From: Fibrobacter sp.
Lineage (GTDB): Bacteria > Fibrobacterota > Fibrobacteria > Fibrobacterales > Fibrobacteraceae
NCBI GenBank assembly: GCA_024399035.1
Contig: JAKSID010000027.1
Span: 1-33,267, forward strand
Length of the DNA: 33,267 nt
Direction: 5' to 3'
Shown in pieces: positions 15,241 to 23,129 of the stretch. The notes beneath the pieces were generated by a model, which had not been told where the DNA came from, did not search any database, and saw nothing but the letters and a program-made list of their open reading frames with translations. Within the stretch, counting starts at the first letter, position 1, and every line of letters begins with the position of its first letter. A program made the translations under genes and the position numbers.

Positions 15241-16098
15241 ATGCCTGAAGTATTAGAATACCTAGAATATCGCGAATTTTTGAGAGATTGGTTTGTCGAA
15301 ACGAAAAAGGACAACCCTTTCACCTCTTATCGCTACCTTGGCCAGAAGACCGGCGTTGACCCCGCCTGGCTGGTCCGCGTATTCCAGAAGGAAGGCCACC
15401 TGAACGAAAGCACCCTGCCGGTGTTCATCCGCCTTTGCGGTCTCGACGACCGTCGTGCCGAATACTTCAAGACTCTCTACCGTTTTAACAAGACCAAGGC
15501 AAAGCAGGCTCTTTCCGAGCTGTACTACCGCCTTATGGAACTGCGCTCCCTGGAAACCCGCGTGCTTTCTACCCCGGAACTTTCCTACTTCGGAAGCTGG
15601 GCCTGCGCAGCCCTTCGCGCCCTTATCGGCATCACCAAGGACACCAGCGACATCAACAAGCTGGGTGCAAATTTGACTCCCGCCATTTCTCAGGACGAGG
15701 CCCGCAACGCCCTTGGCGTCATGAAGCAGTTGGGCCTTGTGGTACCCGACGGCAACGATGGCTGGAATATCACCGACCAGATCATCAGTACCGGCGGCGA
15801 AGTCAAAAGCTCTGCCGTCCGCGATTTCCATCGCCACACTATGGAACTGGCTTTGGAATCCCTGGACCGTCATAAGCCTGAAGATCGCGACATTTCCAGT
15901 GTGGTCTTTACCGCCGACGAGTCCGACTTGCCGGAAATTCGCCACCGTATCGAAGAATTTCGTCGTGGTTTGCTGCAATTTGCCCGCAAGAGCGAGCGCG
16001 CCGACCGCGTCTATGCGCTAAATATCGCCATGTTCCCCCTCTCCAACAAGGTGGATGACCCTTGTACGGGTTCTGAGCCGCCTAAAAAGGGGGAATGA
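15241..16098 (+). CDS. TIGR02147 family regulator
   Basis: The 285-residue protein carries the full TIGR02147/DUF4423 layout: an N-terminal segment VLEYLEYREFLRDWFVETKK (4-23), a helix-turn-helix-like block SYRYLGQKTGVDPAWLVRVF (29-48), a middle EARNALGVMKQLGLVVP winged part (around 156-172), and the C-terminal RADRVYALNIAMFPLS (around 256-271). The family was defined on paralogs in Fibrobacter succinogenes and is thought to regulate transcription; its ligands are not established. The protein is cytoplasmic with no signal peptide. Its stop overlaps the following start (ATGATGA), so it is coupled to the lipoprotein gene. No Shine-Dalgarno is seen before its own ATG; TATCTTTAG lies 17 nt upstream. 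Confidence 0.88.
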   Translation: MPEVLEYLEYREFLRDWFVETKKDNPFTSYRYLGQKTGVDPAWLVRVFQKEGHLNESTLPVFIRLCGLDDRRAEYFKTLYRFNKTKAKQALSELYYRLMELRSLETRVLSTPELSYFGSWACAALRALIGITKDTSDINKLGANLTPAISQDEARNALGVMKQLGLVVPDGNDGWNITDQIISTGGEVKSSAVRDFHRHTMELALESLDRHKPEDRDISSVVFTADESDLPEIRHRIEEFRRGLLQFARKSERADRVYALNIAMFPLSNKVDDPCTGSEPPKKGE

Positions 16099-17390
16099 TG
16101 AATTTTTCAAAAGAAAATTTATATCTTTCAAGCATGCTCAAGTCAATCAGGACATCAGCCCTTGCAACAGGGTTTTCCTTGACAGCCATGGCCTTCGGTC
16201 TTGGTCTTTCAGCGTGTTCTGACACTAACGTAGCAGGCGGCGGCCCCTCCGGTACCGAAGCCGGCAACGCTATTACCGCACAGATTTTGACTGCAGACGC
16301 ACAACCCGCGGCTCTTGCCAAGGTTCGTCTCACCCCACGCCAGGAACTGGACAACGAAGGCTCCTACACTGCCGAAACCGACAAGGACGGCAACGTTTCC
16401 TTCAATGATGTGGCAAAGGGAGAATATATCCTTGAAGCAGCCCTGGATGGCAACGCCCTGCAAATGAATGTTTCCAAGGACAGCGAAAAACTCGATCTTG
16501 GCAAGAACAACCTCGCAAAAACCGTTTCCGTTAGCGGCGATGTGAAGGGTGAAGGCACCATCAAGGTCCGCGGTTTAAACCACTCCGCACCTGTCAAGAA
16601 CGGCAAGTTCCAGTTAGATTCCCTGCCCGCAGGCCACCTGGACTTGGTGTTCATTCCCAAGTCTGCAGATGAAGACACTGCCAGCAGCTATGTGCTGGTA
16701 GAGGCCGGCCATAAGGCAACCGCAGGCACCTTCGCAAACGAAAGCAAGTCCCTGCTGCTAGACGACTTTGAAGACGGTGACAACCAGCATCGTTTCGCAC
16801 CTATGTACTTCGGACCAAGCGAAGGCGGTTGGTGGTACGTTTCTCACAGCAAGTCCGTAGTTGTTACCGAGGGTTCCCAGATGATCAAGGGTGCCTCTGG
16901 CGAAGAAGAAGTCCCCAGCATGACAAAGGACGAAGACGGAAACACCGCGCTCCATCTGGTTTTTGACTACGATTCCCTCAAAGCCTTGGACTTTGACGAA
17001 GAAGGTGAAAGAACAGGATGGCAGTGGGCCAACACAGGCTTCGCCATTGGAAGCAATGACAAGTCCATTTGTTATGACTTGAGCTCTGCAAGCGCAGTCC
17101 AGTTCAAGGCCAAGGGTTCTGGCAACTTGAACTTCATCCTTGTCGATGAAACCCACAAGACAAAGGACTTTGACGGAAAGTTTGCAACAAGCAACCTTAC
17201 CCTCAAGGAAGAATGGACTACCCAGACCATCGATTTGAATGAGATTGTGGACGAAAGAGCCGGTAGCCTGAAATGCGTCACCCTTCTCTCCTGGGAAATT
17301 GTAGGCAATACAGACCTCTGGATTGACGACGTAGAACTGATTGACGCCGATCGCAACAGCATTTGGCAGACCGAGCCTTGGAAAAAGTAA
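16095..17390 (+). CDS. Lipoprotein with a carboxypeptidase-regulatory-like domain
   Basis: The exported lipoprotein has lipobox LSAC (Cys 41 from the first ATG), followed by a Gly/Ser linker and EAGNAITAQILT. Residues about 55-115 form a beta-sandwich-like domain of the carboxypeptidase-regulatory type (AQPAALAKVRLTP... KGEYILEAAL). Residues about 220-425 look like a jelly-roll binding domain, starting LLDDFEDGDNQ and ending DLWIDDVEL, the pattern of carbohydrate-binding or CIA30-like folds. Two starts compete. The ATG pair at 16095/16098 follows a GGGGGA Shine-Dalgarno. The ATG at 16134 gives a cleaner signal peptide (MLKSIRTSALATGF) and has TATCTTTC ending 4 nt upstream. It is probably the effector partner of the TIGR02147 regulator. 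The exact ligand is unknown. Confidence 0.75.
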   Translation: MMNFSKENLYLSSMLKSIRTSALATGFSLTAMAFGLGLSACSDTNVAGGGPSGTEAGNAITAQILTADAQPAALAKVRLTPRQELDNEGSYTAETDKDGNVSFNDVAKGEYILEAALDGNALQMNVSKDSEKLDLGKNNLAKTVSVSGDVKGEGTIKVRGLNHSAPVKNGKFQLDSLPAGHLDLVFIPKSADEDTASSYVLVEAGHKATAGTFANESKSLLLDDFEDGDNQHRFAPMYFGPSEGGWWYVSHSKSVVVTEGSQMIKGASGEEEVPSMTKDEDGNTALHLVFDYDSLKALDFDEEGERTGWQWANTGFAIGSNDKSICYDLSSASAVQFKAKGSGNLNFILVDETHKTKDFDGKFATSNLTLKEEWTTQTIDLNEIVDERAGSLKCVTLLSWEIVGNTDLWIDDVELIDADRNSIWQTEPWKK

Positions 17391-18208
17391 TGGCCGACAA
17401 ACAGGCGGCCAATACCAAAAACTCCAACGCAGTCCATGCGGTAACGTCTAACCAAGACGATCTCTACAAGCATTTAGATGAAACGGTTCGCAAGTACATT
17501 GCGACCCGTTTTTTGCGTCCTATCGCGGACCACACCCGCGAGGCCTTTGAGCAGGCAAAGCAGTTCGTTTCAAGTTTTCCAACCATCACCCCGAAAACCG
17601 AGACTGTTCCAAGTTCCTCCAATGTCATCTCGGTTCCCTCTAATGTCATCCCGGCCTCCGAGCCGGGATCCCCCCTAAAGGTCATTCTAGACTCCGGTTG
17701 CGGCGCTGGCGAGAGCACGTTGCACCTTGCCAAACGCTTCCCCAACGTCCCTGTCATCGGTATCGACAAGTCCGCCATGCGGCTCACAAAGGCTGGCAAC
17801 ATCCACCAGCAGGAAGCCGCAGGCACCGACCAGCCATCCAACGCCTTCTGGGTCCGCGCAGAGCTTCTGGACTTTTGGCGTCTCGCCCTAGAAGAAGTGC
17901 AAGCCGGACGTTGGAACATCGTTCATCACGCCGTCTTTTACCCGAATCCATGGCCCAAGGAAGGCGAAGCTGGCAGGCGTTTTCACCTGCACCCCATCTT
18001 CCCTACCCTACTGGCATTGAGCCCCGTAACCGAGTTGCGAACCAACTGGGAAATCTACGCCAAGGAATTTGCCGCAGCCGCACGCATCGTCTGCGCAGAT
18101 GCTTCCATCGCTTGTGAAAACTTCAATCCGGCTGTTCCCGAAACTGCCTTCGAGCGTAAATACAAAGAAGCCCGCCAGCAGTTGTGGCGGGTTCTTATCA
18201 AGAAATAA
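17390..18208 (+). CDS. TrmB-like SAM-dependent methyltransferase
   Basis: The 272-residue protein resembles tRNA (guanine-N7)-methyltransferases. SAM motif I is DSGCGAGES (101-109), the acidic loop is VIGIDKSAMRL (122-132), and YPNPWPKEGEAGRRFHLHP (184-202) with ELRTNWEIYAKEF (215-227) match TrmB substrate and catalytic segments. The conserved FLRPIADHTREAF (41-53) precedes the fold. Between them lies an unusual stretch (about 71-95) encoded by a palindromic repeat and reading VIPASEPGSP. The ATG at 17390 shares its A with the preceding stop (TAATG); a TTG 27 nt upstream is also in frame but less likely. Whether it modifies tRNA position 46 is an inference from the family. Confidence 0.8.
   Translation: MADKQAANTKNSNAVHAVTSNQDDLYKHLDETVRKYIATRFLRPIADHTREAFEQAKQFVSSFPTITPKTETVPSSSNVISVPSNVIPASEPGSPLKVILDSGCGAGESTLHLAKRFPNVPVIGIDKSAMRLTKAGNIHQQEAAGTDQPSNAFWVRAELLDFWRLALEEVQAGRWNIVHHAVFYPNPWPKEGEAGRRFHLHPIFPTLLALSPVTELRTNWEIYAKEFAAAARIVCADASIACENFNPAVPETAFERKYKEARQQLWRVLIKK
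17645..17670 (+). repeat. Palindromic repeat inside a coding sequence
   Basis: GTCATCCCGG...CCGGGATC is a 26-bp element matching 3082-3107 (minus) at 25 of 26 positions. It is read in frame as VIPASEPGS within the methyltransferase linker. A decayed half copy (AATGTCATCTCGG) precedes it at 17621. Confidence 0.8.
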
Positions 18209-18257
18209 ATTTCAAGTATCGGCGCGGATTAAAAGCGCGGCTTAAACCGAGCATTTC

Positions 18258-19496
18258 TTATCGGTTATTGCTGCGATCCTTGAGCCAGTTCACAAAGGCC
18301 TTGGTGCTGCGAGTGAACTTCACATCAACCTGAGCTCCGTCGCGAACGATGAATTCAGAAAGACCATACTTGCCACCATCGGTGCGGCCCCAGTCGTAAG
18401 TGTAACCCAGGCGAGTCCAGATGAAGCCATTTTCGCCATTAGCCTCTGCACCTGTCTTGTCGAACCAGTTTTTGAACCACATAGCGCCTTCGCTGTTGTC
18501 ATTTTCAAATTCGCCAGAGAACGCAGTGTTCATCATATTGCCATTTACATCCGGTTCAAATGCCGGGCGATACAGGTCCTTGACTTCGGCCCAGAACACG
18601 GTAAAGTGGGTGCCCGGGAAATCAGGAGACTTGCCCAGAAGCTGCTTCAAACGCAAAGGCCAGTTAGTCACCTTTTCATAGTTTTCGTTATACCACTTTA
18701 CAAATTCCTTGTCAGTGTAGGCCCAAAGAACTTCGTCCTTCAAAGTCACCAATTCGCCATCCTTGAACTTGTCCGGATCGTTGTGCCAAGCCACTAGAAT
18801 CACCTGGGTGTTGTCACCACTCATGGCGGCATAATCTGCGCCAGGACCAATGGAAATCAGCGGTTCGATGTTATCGCTAGAAAGGTCTGCCACAGCCTTC
18901 TTGGCTGCCTCGTACTTAACAGCGTTAATGGAATCCTTATTCACAAAGGAAACAGTCTTGCCCTTGGAATCAATCACGTCGCAGTACGGAAGGCTAGCCA
19001 CATCTACGGCCACCTTATTCTTTGCAAAGTGTTCCTTCAGGAGCTCTTCGTTATGAGAGAACAGGCTTTCGTTTTCCAAGAAAGAAATCACAATCTTGCA
19101 GAAGCCCTGATCGGGAATCTTCACTGCAACGGGGAAAGCCTTTTTGCCGGTATCTGCGGTATCCAGCACCAGTTTGGTTTCTTCGCCAGCGCAAGTATAC
19201 TCGTAGGAATAAAGTTTTGCCTCGCCGGGTTTCATGGGGTTCACGAACAAATTATCTTGTTCGTTGCTAAAGCCCGGCTTTACCACGATGGAGGAATCGC
19301 CCAGCTTGATGGTTTGTTCAATATTATCCTGGCAGTAGAAAGCGGCCTGACGGAACACGCCAATAATACCGGTCTTGTTATTGCTGAAAGTTTCAGGATT
19401 CTTGCCCATCACATTCTGCTGGGCACAAGCAAGCAGCATTGCGCCAGACAAGGCCAAGGTAGCCGACGCAGCGAGAAATTTAAACTTTTTATTCAT
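18258..19496 (-). CDS. Lipoprotein of unknown function
   Basis: The 412-residue protein has a classic lipoprotein signal peptide: MNKKFKFLAA start, hydrophobic core and lipobox LLAC with Cys 24. The mature part is soluble-looking, with paired cysteines (YCQDN, YTCAGE, GFCKI, PYCDV) that may form disulfides in the periplasm. The segment VILVAWHNDPDKFKDGE and the C-terminal WGRTDGGKYGLSEFIVRDG suggest an enzyme or binding fold, but no family is recognised. AAGGAAG provides the Shine-Dalgarno, and CTATATTTTC about 30 nt upstream is a likely -10 box. It is divergent from the FISUMP lipoprotein and converges on the methyltransferase gene with a 49-bp gap and no clear terminator. Confidence 0.75.
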   Translation of the reverse strand: MNKKFKFLAASATLALSGAMLLACAQQNVMGKNPETFSNNKTGIIGVFRQAAFYCQDNIEQTIKLGDSSIVVKPGFSNEQDNLFVNPMKPGEAKLYSYEYTCAGEETKLVLDTADTGKKAFPVAVKIPDQGFCKIVISFLENESLFSHNEELLKEHFAKNKVAVDVASLPYCDVIDSKGKTVSFVNKDSINAVKYEAAKKAVADLSSDNIEPLISIGPGADYAAMSGDNTQVILVAWHNDPDKFKDGELVTLKDEVLWAYTDKEFVKWYNENYEKVTNWPLRLKQLLGKSPDFPGTHFTVFWAEVKDLYRPAFEPDVNGNMMNTAFSGEFENDNSEGAMWFKNWFDKTGAEANGENGFIWTRLGYTYDWGRTDGGKYGLSEFIVRDGAQVDVKFTRSTKAFVNWLKDRSNNR

Positions 19497-19654
19497 CTTG
19501 TTCTTCCTTGTAATTCCGACGAAAATATAGAAAGAGGGCTATGCAACTTCGTTCAACATTCTCCCAACAAAAGCTGATTCAAAGAAATAATACCCTAAAT
19601 TTCTGAAGGATTGTCATCCCGACCGCAAATGTTGTTTTTTTTGTTACGAAAATC

Positions 19655-19682
19655 TTGCAAAATCTTGCGATTTGTCTATATT
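19655..19682 (+). promoter_or_regulatory. Promoter of the FISUMP lipoprotein gene
   Basis: TTGCAA (19655-19660), a 16-bp spacer and TATATT (19677-19682) form a plausible promoter. It leaves a leader of about 40 nt that carries the AAAGGAG Shine-Dalgarno at 19717-19723. The -35 overlaps a short AATCTTGC direct repeat. Confidence 0.5.
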
Positions 19683-19730
19683 AAAAACAAGAACTATTAC
19701 TTATCAATGGATTTTAAAGGAGACTCTTCC

Positions 19731-20798
19731 ATGAAAAAACGTTATTTAGGCTTTGCCACCATCTCCCTGGTTGCAGCATTCGGCCTGGCCGCTTGCGGTA
19801 GCGAAAGCGAACCGAACGCCCCCAAGGACGAAACCCACTTCAATACCTTGGACGAAGCACCCGAATGCACTTCCTACAACGAAGGTGACACCATTACCGT
19901 AGGCAAGAACAAAATCCAGTATCTTTGCGAAGACAATGAATGGGTGAAGATCAAGGCTCCTTCCAGCAGCAACAGCAATGGCGACGATCCGGCAAGTTCC
20001 GGCAGCAAAGATGATAACCAGACCATTTTAACCGAAGGCAGCATGCCTAACGGCCTCGCTATCATTGGTAATCAGGTCTGGGCAGGCAAAAACCTTGACG
20101 TCGAAAAGAACTCCGACGGTAAGGAAGTGGGCCGCTGCTACAAGGATAGCGAAGAAAACTGCAAGACCTTCGGTCGCCTCTACACCTGGACTGAAACTTT
20201 CCAGATTGACGAAAAATGGGCAAAAGAAGAAGCAGAAGCCAACATCTTTAAGAAGAACCACCAAGGTCTCTGCCCCGAAGGTTACCACATCCCCACCGGT
20301 ACCGATTGGAAGAATTTGGTCGAATACGTGAACTCCACCAAGGCAGCCCAAAAATTTGCTGATGAACATGACGATTACGAAGCAGACCTAGTCAGCGGGA
20401 TCCTCCTCCGTTCCACCGTCTATGACGGAAAAGAAAATAAAGTTTGGAATGACGACGGTGTAGACATTCCGGGTATCGACGCATTCGGTTTGATGCTGGT
20501 CGGTACTGGTTACGCAGACTCCTACGAAGATTGCCAATATGACGAAGATAAGGAAGAAGACGTTTGCACCATCAAATGGGATTATAACGATCTCATGGGA
20601 CAAGCATTCTATTTCGTTTCATCAGGCGACGACGAAACTGCTGTCACTTACGGAACAAAGTCCAACGACTCGTCTCTCCGTGACGACTGGGCTCGCAAAA
20701 CAACAGCACTCCCAGTCCGCTGCATCATGAACATGACCGCAAAGGAATACAAGGAAACCGACGAATATAAGAAAATGGTTGAAGAAGCCAAGAAGTAA
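19731..20798 (+). CDS. FISUMP-domain lipoprotein
   Basis: The 355-residue lipoprotein has lipobox LAAC (Cys 22) and a Ser/Asn/Gly-rich linker (about 78-95). It ends in a FISUMP domain (TIGR02145) from about 105 to 345. Diagnostic segments are GNQVWAGKNLDVE, GRLYTWTETF, GLCPEGYHIPTGTDWKNL, FGLMLVGTGYAD and ALPVRCI. FISUMP domains are abundant on Fibrobacter surface proteins, but their molecular role is not settled. The ATG at 19731 is chosen over earlier in-frame starts because AAAGGAG sits about 7 nt upstream and the signal peptide begins cleanly with MKKRYLGF. A terminator follows. Confidence 0.9.
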   Translation: MKKRYLGFATISLVAAFGLAACGSESEPNAPKDETHFNTLDEAPECTSYNEGDTITVGKNKIQYLCEDNEWVKIKAPSSSNSNGDDPASSGSKDDNQTILTEGSMPNGLAIIGNQVWAGKNLDVEKNSDGKEVGRCYKDSEENCKTFGRLYTWTETFQIDEKWAKEEAEANIFKKNHQGLCPEGYHIPTGTDWKNLVEYVNSTKAAQKFADEHDDYEADLVSGILLRSTVYDGKENKVWNDDGVDIPGIDAFGLMLVGTGYADSYEDCQYDEDKEEDVCTIKWDYNDLMGQAFYFVSSGDDETAVTYGTKSNDSSLRDDWARKTTALPVRCIMNMTAKEYKETDEYKKMVEEAKK

Positions 20799-20825
20799 TT
20801 CTCTGTTGAATTGAAACTAAGAAGT

Positions 20826-20853
20826 CTCCTGCAATCGCAGGAGGCTTTTCTTT
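20826..20853 (+). terminator. Terminator of the FISUMP gene
   Basis: CTCCTGC (20826-20832) and GCAGGAG (20837-20843) flank AATC, followed by CTTTTCTTT. On the minus strand the following bases are only weakly T-rich, so it mainly serves the plus strand. Confidence 0.85.
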
Positions 20854-21931
20854 ATTTCAAACTTGCGAAAAAACTTTGTAGTGCCGCAGAATCCTCGGGA
20901 ATCCAAAAGCCTTCGTTTTCGGTGAAGCCTGAAGGCAGAATGGAACGTTTCAGCAGAACCTTGAATTTTCCGCCATTCATTTCCCACAATTCCATTTTCG
21001 GCGCATTGTCTTTGAACAAAGTAACAATAACGTCATTTTTTGTAGGCGCCCTGTCGCTCATAGCGAAAGTTTCCAAAGAAGAACGCTTCAACAGGCCTGC
21101 GAGAGTTTTCATTTGGTTTTCATCCAAAGAGAATTCTTTTTCTGCCTTGGCAGCCATACTGGAATCAAAGAAAACAACCTCCACGCGATTCCAATGGGCA
21201 ATTCGTTCCGCCAAAGGTTCCCCAATGGCAGTATCTGCGGGCATGATCATTTCAGACAATGCAACCAGAGCATTTTGGGATTCTCCTGCCAACGATTCGG
21301 TAAGGGCTGCGTTTTCGGAAACTGCCTTTGCAACGCTATCAAGAGCCGCATTGCGCTCCTCATTCTTTTTGGATTTGCGGGCCGCGCCAAACTTAGGCAT
21401 GGTAAGGACTTCTCTTTGCTGATTGCCGTTCACCACCGAGCTATCTTCAACAAATCCTTCTTGCACATTTGCTTCCGGGCAAGCAACAAACTGGATTGCC
21501 TGATCCTTAAGGAACTTGTTCACCTTGGCCATGTGGCGGGTTTCCCATACGCCTGCAACGCTATCACGGCCAATGCGGCTTGTCATGCGGAAATTACCCA
21601 GGAGCACGGTGTCGCGGTAGAATTCCAGCACCAAGCCTTCCTTGCAGTCGTCCGTGAAAACGTTCTTTTCATTCAAGCGTCCATTGGTCTTAAGCAACTG
21701 CACAAAGTTCTGGTACAGTCGACCACTAATAACGCGGTGACGTTCTTTTTTTCCAAGGCCCACCGAAGTGGCGCGAACCATGTTGGCATTGTCCGCAACG
21801 GCGTAAAGGGACAAGTTCTGAGAAGGTTGGGTGGATTCCTGGGCGGAGCCTTCTGAACCTTTTTTTGCCAGTGTGAAAAAGCAGACCAAAGCGGCTGTGA
21901 TAATAGCGAGAACAATAAGAATCTTTTTCAT
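20852..21931 (-). CDS. Membrane-anchored protein of unknown function
   Basis: The 359-residue protein starts MKKILIVLAIITAALVCFFT, a single N-terminal membrane anchor with no lipobox, so most of it should lie in the periplasm. Two similar stretches may be duplicated domains: RHRVISGRLYQNFVQLLKTN near 65-84, and ENQMKTLAGLLKRSSLETFA near 266-285, each followed by strands ending in FKD-like or YRD-like turns. The middle (about 175-235) is Ala/Glu-rich and probably flexible. No family is recognised. It converges on the FISUMP gene and is not obviously part of an operon. Confidence 0.75.
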   Translation of the reverse strand: MKKILIVLAIITAALVCFFTLAKKGSEGSAQESTQPSQNLSLYAVADNANMVRATSVGLGKKERHRVISGRLYQNFVQLLKTNGRLNEKNVFTDDCKEGLVLEFYRDTVLLGNFRMTSRIGRDSVAGVWETRHMAKVNKFLKDQAIQFVACPEANVQEGFVEDSSVVNGNQQREVLTMPKFGAARKSKKNEERNAALDSVAKAVSENAALTESLAGESQNALVALSEMIMPADTAIGEPLAERIAHWNRVEVVFFDSSMAAKAEKEFSLDENQMKTLAGLLKRSSLETFAMSDRAPTKNDVIVTLFKDNAPKMELWEMNGGKFKVLLKRSILPSGFTENEGFWIPEDSAALQSFFASLK

Positions 21932-22101
21932 GCCCTACAAAATAACAAAAAACTCGGTTACATTTTTTGAAAGCCGTCAAAGTGGATTTTGCCACAAACC
22001 ACAAGATGTGTAAAGAATTGGTGTCACACGCAAAAAAAATCTCCTAAAAAACATTTTTTCGTCTCTTTCCAAAATCCAGAGCCATTCCTAACTTCGCAAA
22101 T

Positions 22102-22821
22102 ATGAAGAGATATTTGGTCATTTTGGATATAGGCAGTACTTACACGGATCTCCGGGAACGAATCGGAGATTTCTCGGAATGGATTTACGAGCGGGTTCCA
22201 CAGGAACTGAAGCCGTCCACAGCCATCGTCTCTCACGAGGACTTTCCCCGCTATCTTAGGAATCACGAAATTGCTGGGCTGATCATTACAGGTTCCCACG
22301 ACATGGTGACGGATCCAGACAAGAGTCACGTGCTTTGCTTCGACGCACTGCAGGACCTTTTGGAATGCAAGCCCTACCTCCCGGTTTTTGGAATTTGCTA
22401 CGGGCACCAACTGCTGGCACACTTGCTGGGCGGCAAGGCCGCAGAAAAACCCGAGGGGCCGGAAATCGGCCTGAAGATGATTTCGTTTGTTCGTAATGGG
22501 GACGAAATCTTTGGCGAGTACAGCGAAAAGAATGCAAATTTCTATTGCGTCCATTACCAGTTCGCAGAGGTTGTTCCCCCTGGTGCAACGGTTTTCGCCA
22601 CAAGCGCCCTGGAGGACCATCACGCCTTTAGAATTCGCAACTGCTGGGGAGTACAATTCCATCCGGAATTTCCCATCGAAGCGGACTTGTACTACGAAAA
22701 AATCAACACCCCCATAGAAGGGCTGGACGAAAGGCTGGAACTGATCAAGGAAGAATACGAAGACAACTCCATGATCGCCAAATTCAGCCATTTCGCGTAC
22801 ACGCCCTCCGCAGCCAACTAA
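22102..22821 (+). CDS. Class I glutamine amidotransferase (GMP synthase-like)
   Basis: The 239-residue protein has the full class I amidotransferase triad: Cys99 in GICYGHQLL, and His187 with Glu189 in GVQFHPEF. The oxyanion segment is ITGSHDMVTD (62-71). It has no synthetase domain, so it is a stand-alone member of the GuaA-N-like group. Many such proteins release ammonia from glutamine or cleave gamma-glutamyl bonds. The true substrate cannot be read from the sequence. No Shine-Dalgarno precedes the ATG, but TAACTTCG ends 5 nt upstream. It lies 47 bp before hisE on the same strand. Confidence 0.85.
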   Translation: MKRYLVILDIGSTYTDLRERIGDFSEWIYERVPQELKPSTAIVSHEDFPRYLRNHEIAGLIITGSHDMVTDPDKSHVLCFDALQDLLECKPYLPVFGICYGHQLLAHLLGGKAAEKPEGPEIGLKMISFVRNGDEIFGEYSEKNANFYCVHYQFAEVVPPGATVFATSALEDHHAFRIRNCWGVQFHPEFPIEADLYYEKINTPIEGLDERLELIKEEYEDNSMIAKFSHFAYTPSAAN

Positions 22822-22840
22822 TTTCTTTTTCTACATTTAG

Positions 22841-22871
22841 CCTCGTATAAAACTACACGAGGTCTATTATG
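22841..22871 (+). promoter_or_regulatory. Hairpin covering the hisE Shine-Dalgarno
   Basis: CCTCGT (22841-22846) is the perfect inverse of ACGAGG (22857-22862). The right arm contains the GAGG Shine-Dalgarno placed 6 nt before the hisE ATG, so the stem would hide the ribosome binding site. Confidence 0.4.
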
Positions 22872-23129
22872 ACATTTGAAGAAATCTACGCTCTCGTTTG
22901 CGAACGCAAGAGAACTATGCCGGAAGGCAAGAGCACCACTGAACTCTTTAAGAAGGGTGCTCACGGTATCGGCAAGAAGCTGGTGGAAGAAGCCGGCGAA
23001 AGCTGGATGGCCGCTCGCTACGAAACTCGCGACGACCAGTGCCTGGAACTTTCCCAGGTTCTGTACTATGTCGCCTGCATGATGGCAGAAAAAGGTCTCA
23101 CCCTCGAAGAAGTGTACGCTAAACTATGA
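22869..23129 (+). CDS. hisE: Phosphoribosyl-ATP diphosphatase
   Basis: HisE removes pyrophosphate from phosphoribosyl-ATP, the second step of histidine synthesis. The 86-residue protein is a stand-alone enzyme rather than the HisIE fusion. The metal-binding segments KKLVEEAGESWMAAR (37-51) and CLELSQVLYYVACMM (59-73) fit the MazG/HisE all-alpha fold, and the start MTFEEIYALVCERK is typical. Its stop overlaps the hisG start by ATGA, so the two are translationally coupled. Pairing hisE with hisG is common in Actinobacteria and less usual elsewhere. Confidence 0.93.
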   Translation: MTFEEIYALVCERKRTMPEGKSTTELFKKGAHGIGKKLVEEAGESWMAARYETRDDQCLELSQVLYYVACMMAEKGLTLEEVYAKL

